From Mesocentrotus franciscanus (taxonomy: Eukaryota > Echinodermata > Echinoidea > Camarodonta > Strongylocentrotidae): 64,000 nt of DNA. Location: the NCBI GenBank assembly GCA_037976565.1, contig CP137671.1, positions 11,651,669 to 11,715,668 on the forward strand. The letters run 5' to 3'. Under the pieces are notes generated by a model. That model was not told the DNA's origin. It searched no databases and worked only from the letters and a program-made list of their open reading frames with translations. This document shows positions 1-11,288 of this stretch, piece after piece (the stretch's first letter is position 1; the number at the start of each line of letters is the position of its first letter). The position numbers and the translations under genes were made by a program.

Positions 1-601
1 GAATTGGATCCTTGGGGCGTGTAAGTTGTTGACGTAGGGTTGTATCTGATCTGAAAACCGTTCGAATGCCATGGCTCTCTAGGCGGCGCTTGAGTTGTTG
101 GGAGACACCATCAATGTACGCCTAGACTGTAAATGTCTTGTATACCTTCTGATCCCTGGGTTCCGACGATCTCTTCTTGGTATTGTGTACAAAACGGCGT
201 GGGTAACCGTTGAGACTCAGGGCACTGTGGACACGGGTCCGTTCTTTGCATGGCTGTTGTGGACTTGTCACTATGCGTGAAGCTCTGTCAAATAGACATT
301 TCACTAGACCTCTCTTCACCGATATGGGATGGTGAGAGTCAAACGCTATGTACTGGTCTGTGTGGGTAGGCTTTCTGTAGACTGAGGTGGAGAGCCTATG
401 GTTGTCGTGTCTATGAACTAAAGTGTCTAAGAATGCTGTCTTCCCTTCACATTCTATCTCTGATGTGAACTGGATGGTTGGTTCAAGGCTGTTCATGTGT
501 TTAAGCAGATTATCTGTTTCAGAGATGGGAACTATGATGAAGGTGTCATCTACGTATCTCTTCCAAACACGAGGCATGCAAGAGAGGGGACATGTGTCCA
601 A
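1..601 (-). pseudogene. Penelope-like element reverse transcriptase fragment, runs off the window
   Basis: The minus-strand reading has the Penelope-like RT pattern: WKRYVDDTF (catalytic Asp pair) near residue 15, then FLDTLVHR, VYRKPTHTDQYI and DSHHPISVKRGLVKCLFDRA. These blocks are typical of PLE reverse transcriptases and differ from LINE or LTR RTs. A TAG at 122-124 interrupts the frame, but the same frame continues in register (GVSQQLKRRLESHGI, then TLRQQLTRPKD) to base 1, so the stop is a simple nonsense change. The upstream (N-terminal) RT part is missing beyond about 601, giving a 5'-truncated dead copy. Any GIY-YIG endonuclease would lie outside the window. Confidence 0.85.
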
Positions 602-3600
602 CGCTAATAGACAAACAAATTGTTAAGTGTTGGAAACAAAAGCCAAATCGGCCAGATTTCACATATTTAAGATGAATATGTCAGAATTCCAATCTTCTAA
701 CCTGCCACAGTGCAGGCATATTTACGGTACGGAAGTACGATTCTATTCATAATTAATATAAAATTCTAAATTACATTGGTAAATATCCCAAGTTGCATTT
801 CTCATGAATGATCAGTCTAAGCTATTAGGTAAAAAATGCTTAAATTGATTCAATGTGTGATAATGATATTTAAAATTTCAAATATAATGCATTCATTTCC
901 TGATTTTATGTCCGTGATCTTTAATTGATTTCATTCAACATAAACTATATTTCACTTGATATGTGAATTATACAAAATGATTATACATAAACAGTTATAC
1001 TTAAATGAATTTAAAGCACTGATGCTTTAGTCAATTAATACATGAATACATAATATCATTTAATAATGATAGTAATAACATTCAATTATAGAGCAAAAAG
1101 AAAAATAATTGTAAAAATATCATATTGCAAGACATGATCTGAGAAATAAAAAAGAAAGACAAAAAGATACATAATAAAATCCATCTGATATACAAATTAG
1201 CCCCAAAACTTTACACGTTATGTAACAATGCTACATTGATTCTATTCCCCCTCCCTGCCCCATAAATCCAGAAACCGTCCCCGTCCCCGTCCCTCCCTCC
1301 CATTCCTACCACTATCCCACCCACTCTGCTCCCCAACCACCCCCACACTCGCACACATTCACACGCGAGAAACACATCAACCGCCTCCAGTCTTGATAAA
1401 TCACCCACTAATTATTATGATTAGAGTGTAAATTAAAAAAAAAAATCATGATATTATTAATTCATTCCTTCAAGTCTGTTGTAGATGCGGAGTATTTCGT
1501 GACACTGGATGTAGCTAATACTTCACCATTTTTGTAGATGTATTCCTAATTTATTTCGTTTAATAGCCAGCCTCTTTTCCCCGTTTCTATATTTCAATAC
1601 CTTTTTAAACAGTTTATCTAGTGTATGAATTACACCCTCTGACCTTCACCGAAATATGATATATTTTGTTATAAATATTATCGTATTGCAGCATTTCGTT
1701 CTTAATGTGTTTGCTATTATGATTACATGAATAATTGGCCACTTTGAGTTTTGTAGTTCTACTTACCCAATTCTTGTAATCAATCCCTGCCACTTGGCTT
1801 TGACATATCCAGAATCCCAAAATAAATTGACAAAGAGAACACTGGTCATGTTCAATACTAACTCACATTAACACACACACACACACCACACTCACATCTA
1901 CAAACGCACCCAGACACCTACGTTCGGAACACTGTAATTATCAATACTATCTCAATTTAACACGCACACACGCTACCACACATGAACACGCACACGCATT
2001 CAGCCAGACACTCACATTCGCCCCCTCAACAATGGCTAATCAATCCATAGCAGGTAAAGTATACCTCGAACTCTATTTCCCCGAAAAACAAAAAGTGATT
2101 CATTTGTCATGAAGAAAAAATGTTATGCATTAAAACAACGTGGAGAGAGTCAAATCTCATTTGTTTTGAGAACATGCTCCACACTCCGTTATCTATTATC
2201 AAATTTTGTATACGTGTTTTTTTTTTATAATTGAAATGAAAAAGTGTAAACTATCTTACCAGCATATTGTAGGTATTAGCCATTTCAAATTGTTTTTTGT
2301 AGATATTGGGAGTTGAATGTATGTTTCCCGATCACACTATTTTGAAAATAATAAAGAAAATGTATATATTTAAACAACACATCCTTAGAATCGTTACGCA
2401 TCTACACATTGTTTCTATTAGTGATGTTTAATTAAAAAAGGTAGAGTAAGATTCGACAACATGATAGCAACCCTAAGGTTAGTAGATGAAAAAAAGAAGA
2501 AAACACACATACCGATCGACGAGAGAAAACCAAAGAATTAACCAGATGCTCAAAGAGTGTTTTGTCCGAGGGCGTCTTCTATGTTGGACCAACTCTTGAT
2601 TTAAGGACATATGCATGTTAACCATACACTTGTTAGTTACGCATTTTTTTAAGTGGTCTACTGGATTACAATAACGCTGTTCTGTCTGTAACAATTATAA
2701 CATCTGCATTAGTCTATCAGTTCGGTAATAATAGTTTGCTGACCGAATTTTCACGCTGGATCCATCCCGGCTGCTTTAAGCTGAAGAGCAGTTTTTAAGC
2801 ATTTATTTAGGGTAAACAAAGTAACAGGCATCTCTGCTGCTACCCGCATCATATGTAAGGGTACATGCAAACAGTGCCGATGCCTATATATATAAAATGG
2901 AGTAGCACTTGCTGCCACTCGATGATGTCTATATATTGAGGGTTAAATTGGGCGGGACTAGACCCCCTCTATTCCTATTCTTACATCAAAACGTGTTTGA
3001 AGAGCAACGTGGATACTAACTGCCTAAATTGATGGATCAAAAGTACTGTGTAAACAAGTTTTTAACCAAAGGAGACGGCGATATTTTTCGTTCAATCGCA
3101 CACCCTATAGAGAACTCATGAAATCTCTTTCAGTTTTATTCATCAATTTTTATCTCTCCGTTTTCATCCAGTGCCCTAAAGATTGCATGAATGTTAAAGC
3201 CCCACTGCACTACTTGTAGCTATTTGCTCCCTCTATATAGAAAACAATGCCTAAACGGTGCACGTTGCTCCCCCATGATCCTCTTTTTCTTATGTTAATT
3301 GAGAGCTGAGTTGATGAGATAACCACCTGTCAGTGACCATGCTAATGGGAGGTCTAATCCCTTCTGGCCAAACTAGTGCAGACTGGCTTTAAAGAATATT
3401 GGGGGAGATGAATTTGATGAAATAATTGACGATTTGAGAGGTAAAGGGCGTGTCACATATTAACATTCACCAATCAAAATGGAGCTTACTATTTTATTAT
3501 AATTTATGCAAAATTAGATGCCTATGTTAACATATTTATTTATATTTTGTTTAAAAGTGAGTTATGAAGGTCAACCTTTAAAAAAAAGTTTTTGAGTAGC

Positions 3601-5523
3601 ATCGTCGACAAAATTGTATTATAAAACTTCAAATCGATTCTTTTGTATGTTATTGTTTTATTAATTTCTTATGTATTCTACTTTTTCCTCGTGCATTACT
3701 TTGTCTATTATTTGTTTTGTTTTAAAAATGTATCTTAACGAATTCCAAGACATGCAAGATCAAGAAAAAGCTCTAAATGACGCAATTGGAAGTGTTATAG
3801 AGCATTTTTTAGGAAAAGTGACATTTTGTATACAAATGTATGCAAAATGTCAATTTACGTTTAATTTCGGTCAGACGTGTGACTATGAAATGTAGCGTGA
3901 CCTTGCATTGGATTGTCTGATTTTTGCAAACTTGGTCTCAAAAGTTGTGATACACTAGAAAGGAAAAAAAATGTCACGAAAAGGCAAGTCGCGATCTGCA
4001 GCGGTTGCACGGCAGTTGTGGATATTGCACAGGGGCGTGGGTCCAAATGACCCCTCGAGTCAGAACAGGGTTAAAGCATATGATACATTTCGGTTACGAT
4101 AAACTTTGTATTCATCTTGTGAAGGAAGCGCGTCACGATCTAAACAGTCAAAGGTTTACTTCGCCGACATCCCATTTAATAAGCTTTTGGATAAAGGTGT
4201 GAAGGATATCTTACATCGAAGCATGGAACAATAATATTAAAGCACTCAATATGGCAATGTTTGATCTGTTTTAAGGTAATGGAACGTCAACCTCATTCCG
4301 TCGGAATCCTTGGTCTTGACGAAGGTATGATGTCAATATTTAAAAAAGATCACTATTTAAATGCAATAATAAGATAAATCTCAAATCAAATCAAAAGCAT
4401 CGAGCGGCCCTTGAGGAACGCTCCCCTAAACTACCCATGGCCAGCCTCTGTCTGCCTGCCCCTTCCTATGAGTGGCGTAACATGGGTTCAGCCATTGAAG
4501 GTATCATCCACAAGGATGACTATATCGAGACGTGTGGGAAAGGGTCTTTCCATCTTCTTTCTCCTTTTCTTTTTACCATGTCTCTTCCAATTTCTCTCTC
4601 TCTCTCTCTCTCTCCCTTGGTGAGTTTTCTCTTTCTTTAGCGCTAAGCGATTTGGGGAGGCATGGAATGGGAATGTGATTGACATTTTCTTAGACTACCC
4701 ATTTCAACAAGATTTATCAGCAGAAAACTATTCTAATCACTGCTACCTGTCTACAAGGTGAAGTCAAAATCTAGGCCGTTTACAAATGATGGAAGGCGAA
4801 AGGCTCATCGTTGCTTCAAACCCGTGGAGGTAAATTTGTCTAAAATTAAGTTCAAGCCCTTTTTTCTTTATGTTTTCAGTGTAAGACCTTTTAAGCCAAT
4901 CATTGCCTTGACAGTTTCCTTACCTCATCACTGATATAATATGCTTGCGCGAGTGACGAATGAGGGATCTTTATATTTATTACTTAGCGAACATAAAGGC
5001 AGGCGCCTTTCAAATTCCAAACTATGTTCGTGATATTTTTAACTTGCTATGTAGAGCCAAAGAGACAACTGCGATCAGAGTCATTTTGAGTTTGAAGTTT
5101 CGGCTATGATCCTTTTTTTGTAATAATCTTCGGATACTTAATTACTGAGTCGTGTTGGTGTATATCCACCAATAGATAGATTCCTTCTCTGCCAATGTCT
5201 TGATCCTGCGATATTATTTTTGGTACGACATGTTTGCCAGTATTCCCATATTAATTTCGGAATCATAATGGCATTGACAATTTAAATGGCCATCAACCAT
5301 CAACCGTGAACAAGTAAAGCTAGTAAATAAACTCTCAGTATATGGGTAGACTGTAACGTTGATGTTCCTTGTTTGCTATATCGTCATTCTCTTGATATCT
5401 TTTCTACATACTCTGCAGGATTCCAGATATTTGAACGTTTCAATGCGATTCTGGAAATCAAATGTAATAGGATTTTTAGGAGCATGACATAGGTACATGT
5501 AGGTTGATTTGTTTTCCTTAGTA
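602..5523. other. AT-rich non-coding DNA with simple-sequence tracts
   Basis: No convincing gene is seen. The stretch holds a C-rich tract (about 1245-1350), a CA-rich degenerate microsatellite (about 1869-2030) and a pyrimidine tract ending in (CT)n at about 4540-4620. Short ORFs here have biased, low-complexity composition and no recognisable domain. The sequence AGTGGCGTAACATGGG at about 4473 resembles AGTGGCGTAGCACGGG at about 9902; both precede CT-rich DNA and may be remnants of one repeat family. The last 800 bases should contain the promoter or 5' exon of the receptor that follows, but no clear element was recognised. Confidence 0.5.
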
Positions 5524-6516
5524 ATGGAAGGTGACAATTTTGAGACTGGGACAGTTAGCTTCTACTGCATCTCTGGACTTCAAGCCTTTGTGTTCAACTC
5601 AATCATGCTTGGTGTTATCCACCATCAGAAAGAGCTCCAGGATTACATGCGAGTACTCCACCAATGTCTCGGAGCCTGTGATCTTATCTTGGGCATCAAC
5701 TGGAGTCTCTGGAGCATTTTATGGTTCTCATATAAGACTCAGAAAGTCTGCACAATCATAAGTATGGTTTTCCCAATCATATTTCACATTACGCTCTGGT
5801 CCGTCATGGCATGCCTTTGCGGCATCAGTCTTAATCTCTATCTCCTTGTCACCAAGCCCCTGCGCTATCACACTATGATAACCCGAAAACGATTCTTCGT
5901 CACACTTGCATCTACTTTAGCAGTTATCATTCTTGCCGGTGGGATCTATCTGCCCATTCCTAACTCACCCTTCATAAATCTTCTCATACACAATTGCATT
6001 CGCACACGAGTTGGAACAAGAAAGAATTGGGTGTGGATTGTTCATACGCTATATTCAATATTCCCCGTTTGTGCAACTATGGTATTTACGACAACGATCA
6101 ATATTCGTTTATTGATTATTGCGCGTCATAAAATGCAGGCGGTAGCCAAAGCAGATATTTTACATGATTTCCCAAATGTTCATGCTAGCAATGTGACGGA
6201 CAATCAATACAATCATAGGCATTGGCTCTTTCGTTATCTCGTTGCGGTAAAGAATAACAGTTTTCGAAAGAAAAGAGGGTTTCCAAAAGGATATATTACA
6301 ATTATCCTTCTCACGGGCTCCTTTTGCGTTCTATGGACACCTCGTGTTCTTTCGTATGTAACTGAAATAAATTCATCCATGCTCGATAGAGTGGCATCAA
6401 GTAACACATGGGTACAACCCATTTTGTACCTCATAACAAACGCCGAAGTGAGGAAAATGTTTCTGAAGTATTTCCGTCGCAACCCAACAAGTAGGACGCT
6501 GGTTTCACTTTTTTAA
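5524..6516 (+). CDS. Intact rhodopsin-type 7TM receptor (copy 1 of local family)
   Basis: A single open frame of 330 codons from the first in-frame ATG. Seven hydrophobic segments follow the class A layout: TM1 with FNSIMLGVIHHQ, TM2 with CDLILGINWS (Asp2.50), Cys3.25 in KVCTIISMVFP, a paired loop-2 Cys (IHNCIR), TM5 FPVCATMVF, a long basic third loop, TM6 FCVLWTP (Trp6.48, Pro6.50) and TM7 WVQPILYLITN. The DRY site reads NLY and NPxxY reads QPILY. It is probably a plasma-membrane chemosensory or peptide-type receptor of a lineage-specific expansion; the ligand is unknown. A pyrimidine-rich TTTGTTTTCCTTAG ends just before the ATG, so a 5'-UTR intron acceptor is possible. It is the only family member here without a visible lesion. 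Confidence 0.88.
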   Translation: MEGDNFETGTVSFYCISGLQAFVFNSIMLGVIHHQKELQDYMRVLHQCLGACDLILGINWSLWSILWFSYKTQKVCTIISMVFPIIFHITLWSVMACLCGISLNLYLLVTKPLRYHTMITRKRFFVTLASTLAVIILAGGIYLPIPNSPFINLLIHNCIRTRVGTRKNWVWIVHTLYSIFPVCATMVFTTTINIRLLIIARHKMQAVAKADILHDFPNVHASNVTDNQYNHRHWLFRYLVAVKNNSFRKKRGFPKGYITIILLTGSFCVLWTPRVLSYVTEINSSMLDRVASSNTWVQPILYLITNAEVRKMFLKYFRRNPTSRTLVSLF

Positions 6517-7204
6517 TATTTGTACGTGAGGTGTGGTGAAAATCAATACGGAAGGACTACTAAATAAGTTTTAATAAACTCACGGATTATTTTTCCCCGC
6601 AAAGAGTCTGCGAGCAAACAGTAGGAAAGAAACGCTTAAAAGTTGTTGATCTCAATACATAAATTCTTTACCTCCAAAACGGATGAACTCTCATGATTGT
6701 AATTACTTTCACAGCCCGAGATCATTGCTGACAATAAAACTTGATAGTGCCTCCAGAAGCGTTGATCTCAGTGTGCCTAGAGATACAATATGGCAGTTCT
6801 TTCCGTTGTGGAAATGTACAACCGCTCCTATTCAGATTATCGCAAGACAGCGACCAACCAATTTTTTTAAAAATGATTTCATGAGTAGGCTTCCTGAATT
6901 ACAAGATTAGTATATTCAATTCAAGTTTATTTCCACAATCTGATAAAAATACAGAACTGCACCAGCAGAGTGAACATGAAGGCAGTCTTCTATTTTGCGT
7001 CAGGAGTGGAATAATCATACCTTCAACCGTACAAGCAGTTCTCGTAATCGACGATCCTCACACTAATCAACCTGCGATGTTTTATGGTGTTTCCGATCTT
7101 TGCATAACAATATATACGGATTCTGAAGGCAGCAAGGTGAGGCATGGGCCAAACCATGTTGGCAACATTGCAAGGGAGCAGAGGGATGAAGACTAGATCG
7201 CAAC
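6517..7204. other. Intergenic; short LINE-type 3' tail and possible receptor remnant
   Basis: AT-rich and without a gene. ATTCAATTCAAGTTTATTTCCAC at about 6917-6939 resembles the reverse complement of a LINE 3' tail. Bases about 7080-7140 weakly resemble the TM5 coding region of the neighbouring receptors (ACAATATATACGGATTCT), which would make the relic that follows longer, but the reading frame is lost. Confidence 0.4.
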
Positions 7205-7405
7205 TCTGTCACCGTAGCTCTTCTCACAGGTTCCTATATCGCAATATGGCCACCCGGTTGTGTGTACTCCTTAATTCCGGGCCCTTCTTCAGGGCAATGG
7301 CTGAGCGTCATGGACAAGCTGGCCTCGTCAGTTTGCTGGGTCCAACCATTAGTATAACTTATTAATAACACGGAGGCGAAAGAGACTTGTATCCATTTTA
7401 TACGA
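7205..7405 (+). pseudogene. 7TM receptor relic, TM6-TM7 only
   Basis: Reading in the frame that starts at 7211 gives a diverged copy of the last third of the local receptors: TVALLTGSYIAIWPP (TM6, with Trp and Pro kept), then VMDKLASSVCWVQPLV (TM7, with the family WVQP block), a TAA stop in place of the usual Tyr codon, and LINNTEAKETC. The matching block in copy 3 reads VLLLIGSFYIVWIS and DKFAVCSTWVQPIVYLLTNPEAR. Relic status is clear from the stop and the absence of a readable TM1-TM5. Confidence 0.75.
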
Positions 7406-8157
7406 AGGGGGTTCATTTGCATTATATTTAACTTGTTATCACCATTTTGCAACATAATTATCTTGGACATGAATTAGGGCAATCGAAAATATCCCGAAAA
7501 ATATTGTAACATTTCAGAAACTAAAAAGGGACGCATTTTTCAAATGTAAATTAAGAACGTGAATCCCCATTTAACTAGAGTCCACCAATCACGATTAAGG
7601 CAGCTACAGAGTATCATTCGCATATTTCTGCAAATCAATGATTTAATTCTTGGTAATGCTTTGACTTGACCAATAAAATCTGTGGGCGGAATTTTATGAT
7701 CAACCGTTGATTGATGCATGCAGTTACTCTCCGAATACACTTGGGTCCCTCCGTGAGCTTGTTTGTTCATAGTAGGGACTTTTTTGTTTCAAATTATTTA
7801 ATTAACTCTCCGAAATTATATTAATATTAACTGGTAGACTAATTGTATTGTATATAAATGAGTTCCTTATAAAAACAAATGTAATAAATTACTAAAGTGG
7901 ACAGGTTTATAATAAACCGCCAATAAATGTCAAACATTGGACTCCTGACATCGAATATTGGAATTTTCAATGACTTAAATAATTTTTCCCGTAACTATTG
8001 ATCCTAAATGAGCAGATACAATGCCAAATGAAGTACTCGAGGGAACAAACGGAGAACTCGGTATTTTGGAAGCCCGTAAGTGAAGCTGTTGTTTTGAATT
8101 ATCCTTTAAAGTCTAGATATGAAGAGGGCTTGCGGTCATGACAATGTACATGTATGA
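7406..8157. other. Intergenic, nothing recognised
   Basis: AT-rich sequence without coding signal. Short ORFs on the minus strand (7540-7770) have no family features. Confidence 0.5.
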
Positions 8158-9402
8158 TTGTTAAAGGATGGTGCTGTTTACATATCAGGTTCTCTAGTAT
8201 ATATCTTTACTTTATCTTTAGAATGTGGAAGGGTGCCAGATAAGATGAAAATAGCGAAATATACACCTATTCATAAAAAGGGACCAAAATATGAACCAAC
8301 CGATTTTGGTTATGCCAGTGTTAAAACATTTTTAATAATCAGATAATGTTAGTTTTACCATCATCAATATGAATTGCCTAAAAGAAACCAGCACAAAATT
8401 ATCATTTATAAACTTGTCCAAAGCTAAGTTAAAATCAATACATGAGGGTAGAGCTACATTTGGATTTTTCTCTTACAATAGGCGTTTGATACCATTAATC
8501 ATGAAGTTTTTTACATAAACTCTCTCACTATGGTATACGGGATCTTCCTTAAAAAAGGTATTTGAAGACAAACTAGAAGACAGGTACCGTAGGTTTTACA
8601 ATTTATAAACAGTCGCGTTCGATACATTAATTCATGTACACGTAAAAGAATTGGAATTCTATTCCGGTTGCACCATTTTGTCCTAACATATGTATTCGTC
8701 TTATCATATAAGGCATTTATAGAGCCATATCTCACGTATGGAATCGTGTGTGGGGGAATACGTATAAGAGTGACTTAATTAGTATATTGTATAACACCCC
8801 CATGATGGTAGCGCGCCATCACATTACGTCACTGGCGTGTTCACACTCGCTCTCCATTTCAAGATTTAAAAGTCCTCAATATATTTTGTTTAATATGCAC
8901 CAATTATGACCTGAGTGATATTAACTTACCCCACTACAATACAACACTAATATTCAACAAGACAAAAGAAGGTTTACATGCACATTTACACAAATTAGGG
9001 ACTACTCATGTAAAATGTTCTCTTTCCTTTTTAGGAAGTGGTTCTTGGAAAAGAATACCAAGTGATAATAAATAAATAAAAAAAACATCCACAAGTAATT
9101 TCAGGAATTCACTTTAACATCTGTTATTATGTAAATATCTTATTGTGTATTGTTCTGTATGGTTTATAACACCATGTTAATTAGTTGTTATGGTTGTATT
9201 ATGTGTTTTGTTAATTAAAATTCAACGTCTAGTATTTTGTAAATTTTGTAGAGGGGCAGGCTCGACTAGCTTATGCGCTATTTACTGGTCATTTTTATCA
9301 TTTTCCCCCGTTATAATTGTTATAATTGTACAAACAAATTGTTTCTTTAAGTGGTAAATAAATAAATAGATATAGATTAATGAATAATAAATAAATAAAT
9401 AA
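8158..9402 (+). mobile_element. Degraded LINE (CR1/L2-type) RT and 3' end
   Basis: Scattered RT blocks in plus orientation: LECGRVPDKMKIAKYTPIHKKG at 8219-8284 (the finger block usually ending PIYKKG), then KAFDTINHE-like coding at about 8480-8503, and FIEPYLTYGIVCGG at about 8714-8755 (the C-terminal LTYGI block). Frames are broken by many indels and stops. From about 9240 the sequence (GGGGCAGGCTCGACTAGCTTATGC) looks like a CR1-type 3' UTR and ends in AAATAAATAAATAA near 9402. Clade assignment is by eye only. Confidence 0.65.
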
Positions 9403-10577
9403 TCCGTAAAACGGGGGGAATAGGGCAGGGGTGGGGGCCGCCTCGATTTTATTTTCCGTGGATCATTATCCTATGCTGGGAAAGCCACTGGTGGGTGCTT
9501 ATGACAGGAGTTTTAATCTTTCAGTAGAAGTAATTACTAAGTATCACCGCGTTGACTCGATTCATTATGAATGTACGATTATCTCTACTTTCATTATTTG
9601 CATGTGTAATGCCCATCACAAGCCTTTTCACACGCATCTGAGCCAAACTTTATTGTTATAAACTGTCATCAAAAAGTGTAATAAATCTCTCATTTTCGGA
9701 TTTTTATGACGGCACCGCCTCACAACTATGACCTGAATGTATGTTCATGTCAACTGTTGATTGGCTCTGTGTAAGGACTTTAATTGGAGATTGATCCATT
9801 CATTTATGTTATCAGGAACGAGCCGGTTTCAGAAAGGTAATTACTTGGCTCAGAATTGTTTTCTTCCATTGACACTTCCATACTTACTCTTCATTCTACA
9901 GTGGCGTAGCACGGGTAAAGACATTGATAGAGCACCAGCATCACCGAGGTGTGTGTGTGTGTGGGAGGGGGGACTGGTCTGATTTGATGGATGAAATGCG
10001 AATTGACAAAGGCATTGATTGGGGGGCAGGATGTAGGATGTGGCCATAACATTTTATTTTTACGTTCCCTTTCCCGCCTCTCCCTTTCCATTCTCTTTCT
10101 CTTACACTCTCTTTCTCTCTATCTCTCTCTCTCTCTCGTGACTAGATTGAGGGCACGGGGCCCCTGCCCTCCTGAGCTAAGCCTCTGTCATCCTGTGATC
10201 ATTGTCAATCATTGTTGTATGTATTTTGCCATGCACAGTCCTTTTCTAGTTTGATCAGGATTTTCTATCATAATACAAAGACTATGATTTGAGAATACAT
10301 GTAGGTCGCGTAATTGGTGATCATAAATCATATTGACAACACTATCAGAGATTTCGGATTTTAGGTGAGGATGGTATATTGTTATTGGATACTTTTAGAG
10401 CACTCATATCCACAACGCAAGGTGCTCAAATAAAACAAAACGGAGCATCTCCTCAATGTGGAATAATTTCTGGTATTTATTAATACAATGCTAGGAATCA
10501 CAGGTGATTGACTGACTGATTGCATTAAATGGTTACATTGTGGAAATAGACAATAAAAAGCGATTCAATCTCAGAAT
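9403..10577. other. Intergenic with TG and CT microsatellites
   Basis: No gene is seen. A (TG)n tract lies at about 9949-9964 and a CT-rich tract at about 10066-10137. GTGGCGTAGCACGGG at about 9902 recalls the ends of dispersed DNA repeats, but no partner end was found. Confidence 0.45.
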
Positions 10578-10676
10578 ATGGCAGATTTTGAATCACTTAG
10601 GAATGAAACGGAAAGGGAAGCTGGACACCTAGATCCAAAAATACTGTCCTTCTTAATTATATCTCTTGTTCTTTCC

Positions 10677-10682
10677 TCTCTT
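10677..10682. repeat. Left target-site duplication TCTCTT
   Basis: TCTCTT occurs directly before the LINE 5' end and again at 14544-14549 directly after its A/T-rich tail. Keeping one copy joins the receptor reading frame exactly. Confidence 0.85.
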
Positions 10683-11112
10683 CGGGGTCCCAGAGGAGAA
10701 CAATGAATCCACGGATGACCTGATTTGCAGAATCGCCAACGACCAACTTGGGCTGAGCATCACTAAAGATGATATAGATCGCTCGCATAGCATGGGCAAC
10801 CTGAACAAGGAGCCAATCGCGAAAGATGGAAGACCTGCACCGAAGCGACCACGCCCCATTGTGGTGAAATTCGTCTCGTACCGAACCCGTCACTCGGTAA
10901 TTTCCCGTCGGCGGGTCCTCAAAGGATTTTCGATTGTGATACAGGAACAACTGACAAAGGCCAATCTGTATCTCCTGAACATTGCCAAGAAGAAGAAGAA
11001 TGTAGAGACAGCATGGTCCAGTGATGGGAGAGTAATCGCCAAAGTGGCTGCTACTAATGGACGAACAATTAACAAAGTTATTCGAAGTGAGAATGACGTA
11101 AATGCATTATGA
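10683..11112 (+). pseudogene. LINE ORF1 fragment (RNA-binding chaperone type)
   Basis: The open frame begins at the insertion point without its own start and runs 143 codons. Blocks such as FGVPEENNESTDDLI, DIDRSHSMG and RPRPIVVKFVSYRTR, then RRRVLKGFSIVIQEQLTK, match the conserved RRM and C-terminal region of LINE ORF1 proteins that bind element RNA. The N-terminal coiled-coil part is absent because of the 5' truncation. The end at TGA 11110-11112 appears natural. Confidence 0.75.
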
Positions 11113-11288
11113 AACGCTGACAATAACCGAAAGTGACTGAAGCTGAACAGTGAGCTGTTTTGTTTGCCACGTTCCTTTCCCTGGAAAAGTTTTGAAAGCC
11201 CTATTTATTAGTGCATTTTCGTAACAAGTGATTTTCATCATTGTAGTTGTTTGTTGTTTTTAACTTATGTTTTGTACTTTTCATTTCT

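Noticed and set aside
1211..1408. Minus-strand Gly/Asp-rich ORF as a gene
   Set aside because: It is the translation of a C-rich simple-sequence tract with no start context or domain.
3671..3895. 74-codon plus-strand ORF as a small gene
   Set aside because: No domain, signal or homologous neighbour copy; composition is that of AT-rich background.
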